From the NCBI GenBank assembly GCA_035254305.1, contig DATFAS010000169.1, positions 1 through 18,530 on the forward strand: a stretch of 18,530 nucleotides of DNA, written 5' to 3'. This document shows, one piece after another, positions 1 to 7,154 of the stretch. The stretch comes from DATFAS01 sp035254305. GTDB taxonomy: Bacteria > Bacillota > Bacilli > Aneurinibacillales > RAOX-1. The position numbers were made by a program, and so were the translations under genes. Each line of letters opens with the position of its first letter. Positions within the stretch are counted from its first letter, which is position 1. The notes under the pieces were generated by a model. That model was not told the origin of the DNA. It saw only the letters and a program-made list of their open reading frames with translations, and did no database searches.

Positions 1-60
1 ATAACATGTTAGTTATAATATGTTATGTCATGTTATGTATATCATGTTATGATATGTTAA
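1..60. repeat. Iteron-like array, candidate parC centromere
   Basis: The hexamer ATGTTA occurs five times in direct orientation, at 6-11, 20-25, 30-35, 44-49 and 54-59. Start-to-start spacings are 14, 10, 14 and 10 bases, so the array is built on a 24-base unit holding two copies. Several copies extend to ATGTTATG. The first copy also lies in the palindrome TAACATGTTA at 2-11. Type II partition loci carry such arrays upstream of parM as the binding site for ParR. The array touches the window edge, so more copies may lie upstream. The centromere role is inferred from position next to the actin-like gene. Confidence 0.6.
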
Positions 61-78
61 ACCTAATATATTAGGTTT
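59..78. repeat. 20-bp perfect palindrome upstream of the parM promoter
   Basis: Positions 59-78 read the same on both strands, with half-site AAACCTAATA. The palindrome begins at the last iteron copy and ends four bases before the -35 hexamer at 82-87. It could be an operator for autoregulation by the downstream adaptor, a separate regulator site, or a hairpin ending transcription that enters from the left. No long T-run follows, so a terminator is the weaker reading. Confidence 0.5.
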
Positions 79-81
79 CCA

Positions 82-110
82 TTGTATATTTTTAGTAGAC
101 CAACTATAAT
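82..110 (+). promoter_or_regulatory. Sigma-A-type promoter of the parM-parR operon
   Basis: TTGTAT at 82-87 and TATAAT at 105-110 are separated by 17 bases, a near-consensus housekeeping promoter. The leader to the parM start is about 35 bases. The promoter sits directly downstream of the repeat array and palindrome, so a protein bound there could repress it, as ParR does in known parMRC systems. Confidence 0.65.
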
Positions 111-149
111 TGAACCTATCAAATATTATTTTGAGAGGAGTTTCTAAAA

Positions 150-1379
150 ATGGCTTCGCATCCCTTTTCAGTAGATTTCTCCCAGGCCTGGGAACTATTC
201 TCTGGTAACGATGATGGTTATATGAGCCTGAAGCAGAGCTATATTACACCTGACCACGAGGTAAGATCACTTACCCTTGCTACACAGGTAGTAGAAGCAG
301 AAGCAAGGAAACAACGCCTCGCCAACACCACAGGTGTTAGTGATGAGCCTTTCTACCATGTTAGAATCCGATCTACAGCTCCCCTACTCGGTGGAGTTGA
401 TAATATGAAACACTTTTATGTGGGTGATACTGCCCAAATCGCTGATGCGAAGGAAATTAAGCAAGGAGATACCACCGTTAAGAAGACAGAGAGCTTGACC
501 CATTTGGTTGTGTCACTCGTTGCGAAAGCCATCGCAGCCTGCGAAAGTGGAAAAAGCATCATTAAGAACGTGCACTCCTACGGAATGCCAGTTAACGATG
601 CCAAGGAGAGATATACCTCACTTGATATGAGCCAGATGAAAGGATTTCATGAAATCACTTTCCTTAACTCTCGTTTTGAAGATCAGGTGATCTATATTCA
701 TGTAACAGACACATTCCCGAATCCTGAAGCTGCACAGATTCCACTAGCTTTAGCCCTAGACTTCCAACAAGGCTCCCTTCAGCCTACCCTTCTTGCGGTA
801 GATATTCAGAATGGAAATTTTGCTATTGCAGACCTTGGTGCAGGAACACTAGATATTGCGATTTATGACGGAGGCGGGAGAATTATCCCTAGACCGTCCC
901 ACAGTATACAAGCTGTTTCTAATGGTGAGCAAGCGATTTATTTTGGGACAAACCATTACATAGACCGTATGATTAAAGCAACCACCCAACACTTTGGAGC
1001 AAACAATCTGGTATACATGGGAAGTAGAGAACGATTCTTCAACAAGGTACTACTACCTTCCTTTAGAGCAACCCTAGATGGACAACCTCTTATTTTCCGC
1101 GCCTCTCACCAGGCAAGAAAAAATGAGGATATTACAGACTTGCTCCTACCGATTCTCCAGGAATATGCCCATCATGTAGAAGCCTACTTGAATCATATTT
1201 GGGATAACAATGATGAAATTGAGAAGTTCTATCTTGCAGGTGGAGGGGCTCTATTTGGTTATTATTTCTTCCAGAACCTCCAACAATTCACGATTCCTGG
1301 GGAACCTTCTAACATCCCTTATTTGAATTCTAGGGCCTACCTTTTTGCGTATTATGGTTCGGCAGTTAGTGCTGTTTAA
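150..1379 (+). CDS. ParM/StbA-family actin-like ATPase
   Basis: This 409-residue protein belongs to the bacterial actin-like proteins that polymerise on ATP and push or pull DNA copies apart. Motifs seen: a phosphate-1-like stretch NDDGYMSLK at 20-28, a phosphate-2 motif DLGAGTLD at 228-235, and an adenosine motif AGGGALFG at 363-370. The protein has a short N-terminal extension before the phosphate-1 motif and is longer than R1 ParM (about 320 residues). The start is supported by AGGAG at 136-140. The downstream gene begins 15 bases after the stop and encodes a small RHH-like protein, the usual partner. I infer a segregation filament. A chromosomal or phage actin of other function, such as DNA positioning, is possible. 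MreB is unlikely because the sequence pattern is ParM/Alp-like and there are no mreCD neighbours. Confidence 0.85.
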   Translation: MASHPFSVDFSQAWELFSGNDDGYMSLKQSYITPDHEVRSLTLATQVVEAEARKQRLANTTGVSDEPFYHVRIRSTAPLLGGVDNMKHFYVGDTAQIADAKEIKQGDTTVKKTESLTHLVVSLVAKAIAACESGKSIIKNVHSYGMPVNDAKERYTSLDMSQMKGFHEITFLNSRFEDQVIYIHVTDTFPNPEAAQIPLALALDFQQGSLQPTLLAVDIQNGNFAIADLGAGTLDIAIYDGGGRIIPRPSHSIQAVSNGEQAIYFGTNHYIDRMIKATTQHFGANNLVYMGSRERFFNKVLLPSFRATLDGQPLIFRASHQARKNEDITDLLLPILQEYAHHVEAYLNHIWDNNDEIEKFYLAGGGALFGYYFFQNLQQFTIPGEPSNIPYLNSRAYLFAYYGSAVSAV

Positions 1380-1394
1380 AGGTGGTTTAAATAA

Positions 1395-1931
1395 ATGAGC
1401 AAAACAAAAGCACTTGTAGGGGGCAAAACATTATCTCTTTGGATCCCTGATGAAGAATGGGTAGACGACTTTAATCATCTATTATCCAAAAGGGCAAAAA
1501 GCGATCGTTCCCTTACACGAAATTCTCTTTTTTTACAATGTGTTGAGGTAGGGCTTGCTCATCTAGATGATAAACAAGAATCGGATAGTATCCGAATTCA
1601 TCTAGATACCTTTCCGCCTGAACAAGCAGAGCTTCTAAGGACTTCTGCTGGGAAACAGCTAGTAACCAATCTTATTTCGGCTATGCTAGCAGGCCAGTTG
1701 GCCCCCTCCTCCATTCCTGTACAAGCTACTGCACAACAACTTACTGATATACATCAAGTGAGGGATACCAAGGAGGTATTTTCTATACCAACCCCTATAT
1801 CCGATCCAGATCCTATACCTATTCCAGTTGCTGTGGCACAGAAGGAAATGGCTGCTACTGAACCTAAGATACCGGAGAAGAAAATCCCTGATCTTTTTCA
1901 TACGTTAATGAGAAATTCAAGCCTAACATAA
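1395..1931 (+). CDS. ParR-like adaptor, putative RHH DNA-binding protein
   Basis: This 178-residue protein follows parM with GGTGG as ribosome binding site. Its N-terminus has a basic stretch, a short beta-like strand KTLSLWIPDEEW (about 11-22), then two predicted helices ending near residue 58, which fits a ribbon-helix-helix fold. The middle is acidic to neutral. Residues about 132-148 are rich in proline and hydrophobic residues with an IPTPISDPDPIPIP-like pattern, a flexible linker. The last 14 or so residues (PDLFHTLMRNSSL) could form a short amphipathic helix. Known ParR proteins bind parC with an RHH domain and cap the ParM filament with a C-terminal helix, so the architecture matches. 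I do not recognise a specific family, so the role comes mainly from fold pattern and position. Confidence 0.65.
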   Translation: MSKTKALVGGKTLSLWIPDEEWVDDFNHLLSKRAKSDRSLTRNSLFLQCVEVGLAHLDDKQESDSIRIHLDTFPPEQAELLRTSAGKQLVTNLISAMLAGQLAPSSIPVQATAQQLTDIHQVRDTKEVFSIPTPISDPDPIPIPVAVAQKEMAATEPKIPEKKIPDLFHTLMRNSSLT

Positions 1932-1939
1932 TTTTCTAT

Positions 1940-1969
1940 TTGACATTCCTTATGCAATGGTGTTTAAAT
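1940..1969 (+). promoter_or_regulatory. Promoter of the pyrR-uracil permease operon
   Basis: A perfect TTGACA at 1940-1945 is followed, after 18 bases, by TTAAAT at 1964-1969 with an extended TG at 1961-1962. It lies just after the parR stop, so the pyr operon has its own start. Transcription would begin near 1976, just inside the first leader hairpin. Confidence 0.65.
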
Positions 1970-1970
1970 A

Positions 1971-2122
1971 GGACTGAAATTAAATAGAACCTTTAATTTC
2001 AGTCCTGTGAGGCTGACAAGGTTGTCGGATTGAATGGCTAATTTTTACTACAAGTTCTATCCTATTTGGGTCTGTTCTATACCAAAGTGACTTCTTGTCT
2101 GCTGACAAGAAGTCTTTTTTTT
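1971..2122 (+). promoter_or_regulatory. PyrR-responsive attenuator (pyr leader RNA)
   Basis: Positions 2001-2021 carry the conserved PyrR-binding core (AGTCCTGTGAGG, then CTGACAAGG). TTCAGTCC at 1998-2005 can pair with GGATTGAA at 2027-2034 to close the anti-antiterminator. A competing, perfect 14-bp stem pairs 1971-1984 with 1992-2005 and uses the same bases. GACAAG at 2015-2020 is complementary to CTTGTC at 2094-2099 in the terminator, a possible antiterminator contact. Established mechanism: PyrR with UMP or UTP stabilises the anti-antiterminator, so the terminator at 2089-2122 forms and expression drops when pyrimidines are plentiful. The exact pairing scheme is inferred by eye. Confidence 0.85.
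2089..2122 (+). terminator. Rho-independent attenuator terminator upstream of pyrR
   Basis: An 11-bp perfect stem, GACTTCTTGTC at 2089-2099 and its complement at 2104-2114, has a 4-base loop and is followed by eight T at 2115-2122. It lies within the pyr leader and is the regulated terminator of that attenuator. Confidence 0.9.
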
Positions 2123-2174
2123 GACTTCAAAACTTTGCACATACTAAAAACAAGAATGGTGGAGGTGTCAGAAA

Positions 2175-2732
2175 ATGAATACGCCACAAGAAATGCCCGA
2201 AAAAAGCATGATTATGGATGAGGCTGGAATCCGCCGAGCTCTTACCCGTATTGCCCATGAAATCATTGAACGCAATAAGGGAGTCGACGATTCGATTCTG
2301 GTCGGAATTCGAACAAGAGGGATATATTTAGCCAAACGGCTGGCTAAACGAATAGAAGAAATTGAGGGGCAGAGTATCTCCGTCGGGGATTTAGATATCA
2401 CTCTCTACCGTGATGACCTCACGGAAAAAGAGGCAAACCCTCAGATTAAGGGAACGATACTTCCTGTAGGGATAACCGGTAAGAAAGTGATCCTAGTAGA
2501 TGATGTATTTTATACCGGTAGAACCGTACGTGCAGCCTTAGATGCCTTAATGGACCACGGAAGACCCCAGAATATCCAACTAGCTGTACTAGTGGATAGA
2601 GGGCATCGTGAACTACCCATACGACCAGACTTTGTAGGGAAGAATGTTCCCACTTCCAAATCAGAAATCATTCTTGTCCAATTAAACGAGATTGATCATA
2701 CAGAAAAAGTAACCATCAGAGAAAGAATATAA
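2175..2732 (+). CDS. pyrR: PyrR, pyr operon attenuator and uracil phosphoribosyltransferase
   Basis: PyrR (185 residues, typical length about 180) binds the pyr leader RNA in response to uridine nucleotides. It also converts uracil and PRPP to UMP, usually weakly. The N-terminal stretch MDEAGIRRALTRIAHEIIER (about 14-33) is characteristic. The PRPP-binding signature VILVDDVFYTGRTVRAA is at 105-121, and the SVGDLDITLYRDD segment at 69-81 is also typical. The start has GGAGGTG seven bases upstream. The gene follows its own attenuator, giving autoregulation, and lies 13 bases before the uracil permease gene. In many Bacillales the operon continues with pyrB, pyrC and others. Here it ends after the permease, so the biosynthetic genes must lie elsewhere or be missing. 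Confidence 0.97.
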   Translation: MNTPQEMPEKSMIMDEAGIRRALTRIAHEIIERNKGVDDSILVGIRTRGIYLAKRLAKRIEEIEGQSISVGDLDITLYRDDLTEKEANPQIKGTILPVGITGKKVILVDDVFYTGRTVRAALDALMDHGRPQNIQLAVLVDRGHRELPIRPDFVGKNVPTSKSEIILVQLNEIDHTEKVTIRERI

Positions 2733-2745
2733 GGGGGTAATTCAC

Positions 2746-4107
2746 TTGGCTAAAGACTTTATTGATGTGCATGAGACACCACCGATTCATCGTTGGATTC
2801 CACTTAGTTTACAACATTTATTTGCCATGTTTGGAGCTACTGTACTTGTCCCCATTATCACTGGACTAGACGTACAAGCAGCTCTACTATCGAGTGGTTT
2901 AGGAACTCTTCTATTCCTACTCATAACAAAGGGAAAACTTCCTAATTATTTAGGATCCTCCTTCGCCTTTATTGGTCCGATTATCACCGTTTCCCAGACA
3001 GAGGGAAAAGGAGCCGCTATGTTAGGTGCCCTGCTTGCAGGGATTGTCTATATCATTGTATCTGCGATTGTAGCAAGGGTTGGGGTGAATTGGCTCAATC
3101 GACTCCTCCCACCTATGGTTATTGCCTCCATTATAGTAGTTATCGGTTTAAGTCTATCAGGTGTTGCCGTGGGATGGGCCCTTAACGATCCCTTATCCCC
3201 TTCCAATGCTCCTCTATATTCGTTGGGAGCCGTAGAGGTTGCTTTAGTTACCCTAGTGGCAACCGTTATTGCCATGGTTTATTTTCGTGGTTTTTTATCT
3301 GTCATACCGATCCTAACTGGGATGATTATTGGTTATCTGTACGCATTTATTCGTTATCCCGCTTGGTTTGATTTAAATACCATTGCGAATGCTCCTTGGT
3401 TTATACCCCCTACTGAAATGTTTAGCAAGCATATGCTCACACCAGAGCTGCTTAAAGCATTCTCTACTCCAAGTGCATGGATTGGAGCAGTCATCATCAT
3501 GCCTGTAGCCTTTGTAACTTTAGCTGAACACATTGGCCATTTGTTAGTAACGGGTAGCGTTATGAATCGTAATTTAATGAAAGACCCTGGTCTACACCGT
3601 AGTTTACTTGGGGATGGTCTTGCCGTATCGCTTGCCGCATTTATTGGGGGTCCACCAAGTACAACCTATGGGGAGAACATTGGTGTACTTGCCATCACAC
3701 GGGTATATAGTCGGAATGTCATCGGGCTTGCTGCCGTATTTGCCATTCTGTTCTCTTCCGTTGGAAAAATTGGTGCGGTCTTAATGACAATCCCTAAGCC
3801 CGTTCTTGGTGGAGTAACCATTATCTTATTCGGTATCATTGCCGCACAAGGTGTCCGTATGTATGTAGAGAATAAAATTGATTTTGCTGATAAACGGAAT
3901 ATGGTAATCTCAGCAATCATTCTAGTTACAGGAATCGGTGGATTCAAGCTAGAATTCCACAATATCTCCTTCCATAACCTTGTTGCTAATTTAACGATTG
4001 ATAATATTGCTATGGCTACCTTCTTAGGTGTCATCTTACACGCAATATTACCTCATAAAGAAAGTGCATTCGGTGAAGTAAATGAACAAATAAAAAAGGC
4101 TTCTTAA
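2746..4107 (+). CDS. uraA: Uracil permease (NCS2 family)
   Basis: This 453-residue multipass membrane protein imports uracil with protons. Family hallmarks are TLAEHIGHLLVTG around 258-270, with the conserved glutamate E261, and GGPPSTTYGENIGV at 301-314, which supplies the second substrate-binding glutamate. About fourteen hydrophobic segments are expected in this family, and strongly hydrophobic stretches run through the whole sequence. The N-terminal PLSLQHLFAMFGATVLVP is also typical. Translation starts at TTG, with AAGGGGGT about eight bases upstream. Co-transcription with pyrR means the leader attenuator lowers uptake when pyrimidine nucleotides are abundant. B. subtilis calls the equivalent gene pyrP. 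Confidence 0.95.
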   Translation: MAKDFIDVHETPPIHRWIPLSLQHLFAMFGATVLVPIITGLDVQAALLSSGLGTLLFLLITKGKLPNYLGSSFAFIGPIITVSQTEGKGAAMLGALLAGIVYIIVSAIVARVGVNWLNRLLPPMVIASIIVVIGLSLSGVAVGWALNDPLSPSNAPLYSLGAVEVALVTLVATVIAMVYFRGFLSVIPILTGMIIGYLYAFIRYPAWFDLNTIANAPWFIPPTEMFSKHMLTPELLKAFSTPSAWIGAVIIMPVAFVTLAEHIGHLLVTGSVMNRNLMKDPGLHRSLLGDGLAVSLAAFIGGPPSTTYGENIGVLAITRVYSRNVIGLAAVFAILFSSVGKIGAVLMTIPKPVLGGVTIILFGIIAAQGVRMYVENKIDFADKRNMVISAIILVTGIGGFKLEFHNISFHNLVANLTIDNIAMATFLGVILHAILPHKESAFGEVNEQIKKAS

Positions 4108-4112
4108 AAAAC

Positions 4113-4154
4113 AAAGCTGCTCTCTCCTCCATGGATGAAAAGCAGCTTTTTTTC
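4113..4154. terminator. Bidirectional terminator between uraA and the Toprim gene
   Basis: AAAGCTGCT at 4113-4121 pairs with AGCAGCTTT at 4141-4149 and is followed by a T-run on the plus strand. The run of A before the stem gives T on the minus strand. It serves the converging uraA and Toprim genes. Confidence 0.8.
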
Positions 4155-4159
4155 TATAA

Positions 4160-4510
4160 TTATTGCTCATCCTGTAGATACTTCTGATGAATGACAATAT
4201 GGGCATCAGCAAGAATTTTAGCCAGATGCTCCATTGGAGTTGTTGCTACCTCTCGATACATCTTACGGGTATAGAGATGCCTTGCATTCGGTAGCTCATG
4301 TTTTAGCTGCTGTCGAAGCTTATTCCCCGACTCATCTGCGTCAACTAATACATAGACATCTTCATCCTGCAGGGGCCAGATTAATTCCTCTACCTTCTCA
4401 TCACTTAGCGTCCCATAGGTACAGATGATTTCGACTGGTTCATCTATAATTAACTGGATTCTTTCTTTATCCGTTTTTCCTTCCACAATGATCACTTTAT
4501 AGCTATCCAT
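4160..4510 (-). CDS. Stand-alone Toprim-domain protein (YusF-like)
   Basis: This 116-residue protein is essentially one Toprim fold. The catalytic glutamate lies in IIVEGKTDKE (E10), and the acidic pair is in VLVDADESG (D57, D59). Toprim domains bind Mg2+ and occur in primases, topoisomerases, OLD nucleases and RNase M5. RNase M5 is longer and carries an IVEGRDD-type motif, so this small form matches YusF of B. subtilis better. The biochemical role of YusF is unknown to me. The start has GAAGGAG six bases upstream. It is probably co-transcribed with the sulfurtransferase gene, which ends 33 bases upstream, with a small 6-bp hairpin (4527-4545) in the junction. Confidence 0.85.
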   Translation of the reverse strand: MDSYKVIIVEGKTDKERIQLIIDEPVEIICTYGTLSDEKVEELIWPLQDEDVYVLVDADESGNKLRQQLKHELPNARHLYTRKMYREVATTPMEHLAKILADAHIVIHQKYLQDEQ

Positions 4511-4543
4511 GATGGGCTCCTTCTTTAAGTACCTAGGTAGTAC

Positions 4544-5377
4544 TTATTTATCGGTTGCTATAGGATTTTCTGAATAAGAACACCAGTCACTCCAGCTGCC
4601 TGCATAGAGCTTAATTTCCTTATATCCCGCTTCTTCTAGTGCTAATATATTTGGACAGGCCGTTACACCGGAGCCACAATAAACAATAATTTCCTTATCG
4701 TAATCAACTTGAGCAAACCATTCCTTAAGCTGTTGTGCTGATTTCCAGGTTCCATCCTCGTTTAAAACGCCCTTCCAAAAATAATTAACCGCACCTGGAA
4801 TATGGCCTGCTACCGGATCAATCATTTCCTCAAGTCCCTTAAATCTCTTATCCTCCCTAGAATCAATCAAGATCGTCCCTGGTTCATCTTTCTTCTGTTT
4901 CACCACTTCCATATCCACTACCCTATCCTGCTGAATACGTGGAGTAAATTGGGCTGGTTCACAATGAGGAACCTCAGATGTTACGGGCAGCTCCTTTGCC
5001 CTCCAACTGCTATAGGATTCATTAAGAATACATACTTGAGGATGTCCAAGATACTTCAATAGCCACCAAAATCTAGAAGCCATTGCTCCACCTTGATCAT
5101 CATAAGCAACCACCCTCTTCGTTTGATTGATTCCCACCTCTCCAAGCTTGCGTATCCATTCCGTAACGTTAGGTAGAGGGTGCCTGCCCCCGTGCTTACT
5201 CTTGGGATTAGAGAGGTCTTTTTCCAAATCAAAATAAAAGGAACCTGGAATATGATCAGATAAATAACTACGGTATCCCACTTCTGGATTACCTAATACA
5301 AAACGACAATCGACTATAACAAGATGAGGATCCGATAGATGTTCCTTCAACCATTCCATGCTAACCAAATTGGACAT
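4544..5377 (-). CDS. Sulfurtransferase, 3-mercaptopyruvate type
   Basis: This 277-residue protein contains two rhodanese domains. The N-terminal domain (about 1-135) lacks a catalytic cysteine. The C-terminal domain (about 150-275) has the active-site loop CGSGVTA with C234. That loop resembles the 3-mercaptopyruvate sulfurtransferase loop (CGSGVT) more than the thiosulfate rhodanese loop (CRKGVT), so mercaptopyruvate is the likelier sulfur donor. Other family features are DCRF at 23-26, YDDQGG at 92-97 and GHIPGAV at 191-197. The enzyme would be cytosolic and help cysteine breakdown or sulfur relay. GGAAGGTGG precedes the ATG by nine bases. The Toprim gene follows in the same direction. Confidence 0.92.
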   Translation of the reverse strand: MSNLVSMEWLKEHLSDPHLVIVDCRFVLGNPEVGYRSYLSDHIPGSFYFDLEKDLSNPKSKHGGRHPLPNVTEWIRKLGEVGINQTKRVVAYDDQGGAMASRFWWLLKYLGHPQVCILNESYSSWRAKELPVTSEVPHCEPAQFTPRIQQDRVVDMEVVKQKKDEPGTILIDSREDKRFKGLEEMIDPVAGHIPGAVNYFWKGVLNEDGTWKSAQQLKEWFAQVDYDKEIIVYCGSGVTACPNILALEEAGYKEIKLYAGSWSDWCSYSENPIATDK

Positions 5378-5415
5378 TACGATATACCACCTTCCACCTA
5401 ATCCAGTTGTTTCCT

Positions 5416-5462
5416 TTTATTTTACCCATATCTAACTTTTCTGTATAGACAACTATGGGTTT
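5416..5462 (-). terminator. Weak hairpin after the second symporter gene
   Basis: Read on the minus strand, ACCCATA and TATGGGT frame a loop of about 23 bases just after the symporter stop at 5473. The tail is A-rich rather than T-rich, so termination here is uncertain and some read-through into the sulfurtransferase gene is possible. Confidence 0.25.
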
Positions 5463-5472
5463 AAAACAAAGC

Positions 5473-7005
5473 TTAGGAATCCCTAGAAAAACCCGTATGT
5501 GCTTGGAAGACAAGCTTGTCATACTGATCCTGCTTCTTCATTCTTTTCCTAGATAGAATAGCCCCTAAATAGGCGCCCAAGAAACCCAAAGGTATAGAGA
5601 CGATTCCAGGATTTTTCAGAGGAAATAGCGCCGTTGCATGAATCCATCCACTCTGCGGGTCCATCACATTGGGGCTGATAATAACAAGAATGACAGAAGA
5701 TAATAACCCAATTAGAATTCCGGTAACCGCACCTACTGGGTTAAATCCTTGCCAAAAAAGAGTGAAAATAATTAAAGGTAGATTAGCCGAGGCAGCTACC
5801 GCAAAAGCTAAAGAAACCAGAAATGCTACATTCCAATTATGAACATTAATCGCTAAAAAAATAGAAATGATTCCGACGGCCACAGATGAGCACTTCGCAG
5901 CCCTCATTTGCTCATTCTCTAAGGCCTTTCCCTTGCGAATGATTGTACTGTAGAAATCATGAGCAAATGCAGAGGAAGCGGATAAAACAAGTCCAGTGAC
6001 TACGGCTAAGATGGTAGAAAATGCAACAGCAGATATAAAGGCCATCAAGAAATCTCCTCCAACTGCAGCCGCTAGCAATGGAACTGCAAGATTTCCTCCG
6101 TATGAGATAAGAAGTTGATCCTGATTGACAAAGGAAGCAGCTCCAAAGCCTAGGAAAATGGTCATAATATAGAATATTCCAATTATTACTGTTGCTATTA
6201 CCACTGAATGGCGTGTCGTTTTGGCATCTTTCACGGTAAAAAACCGAGTAATAATATGTGGAAGTCCTGCTGTTCCTAATAACAAGGCTAAATGGAAGGA
6301 AATTGTATCAATCGGCTGGGTAAATTCATTTCCTGGGTAAAGAAATTTATTTCCTAAGGAATTAACTTGTGCTACATGTTCAAACATAGCAGGTATATCC
6401 CAATGGAACCGAGAAATGACAATTAGACTGATAATAAATGTACCCGCTAAAAGAAGAATGGATTTAATAATTTGGACCCAAGATGTAGCCACCATTCCAC
6501 CAAAAACCACATAAATCGTCATCAGACTACCGACGATAAGAATCGCATCATCATAATCCATATTCAGTAACAGGTGGATTAAAGATCCTGCCCCTACCAA
6601 CTGAGCAATCATATAAATAATAGAAATGGAGATCGTGTTTAAAGCAATCATTCCCCGTAGGAAAGGATCTTCGAATCGAACAGCAATCGAATCAGCCAAC
6701 GTAAATTTCCCTAGATTATGCATGGGCTCCGCAATGATTAACAATAAAACTAAATAAGAAACAAGAAACCCAATCGCATAGAAAAGTCCATCAAACCCAT
6801 TTAAGGCAATCGTTCCCGTTACTCCTAGGAAGGATGCAGCACTCATGTAATCCCCAGCAATCGCCAGTCCATTCTGCATACCTGTTAATCCATTGCCCGC
6901 CACATAGAACTCGTTCATATTCGTTGTTCGTTTCACTGCTGAGTAGGTGATGGAAAGCGTTCCAATAATAATCGCCAAGAAGAAAATAACACCGGTTAAA
7001 TTCAC
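5473..7005 (-). CDS. Sodium:solute symporter, ActP-like (second copy)
   Basis: This 510-residue member of the SSS (sodium:solute symporter) family has about thirteen membrane segments. It probably imports acetate or another short monocarboxylate with Na+. It is colinear with the neighbouring symporter from N- to C-terminus, for example AIAGDYMSAASFLGVTG, PHIITRFFTVKDAKTTR and AVAFSTILAVVTGLVLSASS. An ATG at 7023 also opens the frame, but its first codons are the ribosome binding site itself (GGAGG at 7013-7017). The GTG at 7005 lies seven bases after it and aligns exactly with the start of the paralogue, so I chose GTG. The gene has its own promoter and cre box and no DUF485 partner. The substrate may differ from that of the first copy. 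Confidence 0.9.
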   Translation of the reverse strand: MNLTGVIFFLAIIIGTLSITYSAVKRTTNMNEFYVAGNGLTGMQNGLAIAGDYMSAASFLGVTGTIALNGFDGLFYAIGFLVSYLVLLLIIAEPMHNLGKFTLADSIAVRFEDPFLRGMIALNTISISIIYMIAQLVGAGSLIHLLLNMDYDDAILIVGSLMTIYVVFGGMVATSWVQIIKSILLLAGTFIISLIVISRFHWDIPAMFEHVAQVNSLGNKFLYPGNEFTQPIDTISFHLALLLGTAGLPHIITRFFTVKDAKTTRHSVVIATVIIGIFYIMTIFLGFGAASFVNQDQLLISYGGNLAVPLLAAAVGGDFLMAFISAVAFSTILAVVTGLVLSASSAFAHDFYSTIIRKGKALENEQMRAAKCSSVAVGIISIFLAINVHNWNVAFLVSLAFAVAASANLPLIIFTLFWQGFNPVGAVTGILIGLLSSVILVIISPNVMDPQSGWIHATALFPLKNPGIVSIPLGFLGAYLGAILSRKRMKKQDQYDKLVFQAHTGFSRDS

Positions 7006-7030
7006 CCTTTTCCCTCCCCCCATTCATCCT

Positions 7031-7062
7031 ATTATATCACTGCTTTTATGATAACGTTTACA
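7031..7062 (-). promoter_or_regulatory. Promoter -10 and cre box of the second symporter gene
   Basis: The minus-strand TGTAAACGTTATCA (7049-7062) matches the CcpA cre consensus TGWNANCGNTNWCA at every fixed position. A perfect TATAAT lies downstream at 7031-7036. The cre box covers the -35 region, where no good -35 hexamer is seen, so binding of CcpA should repress. Carbon catabolite control of a carboxylate symporter fits known acetate-uptake regulation in Bacillus. Confidence 0.7.
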
Positions 7063-7114
7063 TTCTTGAACGTGGAGATACACACCCTAAAGCACATCCG
7101 AATTTAAAAATAAG

Positions 7115-7146
7115 AAAAGAGCTGGAACCTCTTACTGGTCCCAGCT
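7115..7146 (-). terminator. Terminator after the first symporter gene
   Basis: On the minus strand, AGCTGGGACC and GGTTCCAGCT (7120-7146) form a 10-bp stem with one G-T pair, followed by a T-rich tail. It ends the DUF485-symporter transcript, so the second symporter is probably a separate unit. Confidence 0.8.
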
Positions 7147-7154
7147 TAAATCTA

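Noticed and set aside
1..60. CRISPR array
   Set aside because: Repeats are only 6-8 bases with 10- to 14-base periods, far too short for CRISPR repeats and spacers, and no cas genes are present.
4234..4428. Plus-strand open frame of 64 codons
   Set aside because: It lies wholly antisense inside the Toprim gene, has no good ribosome binding site and no recognisable motif.
7006..7023. ATG at 7023 as start of the second symporter
   Set aside because: Its codons are the ribosome binding site for the GTG at 7005, which aligns with the paralogue start.
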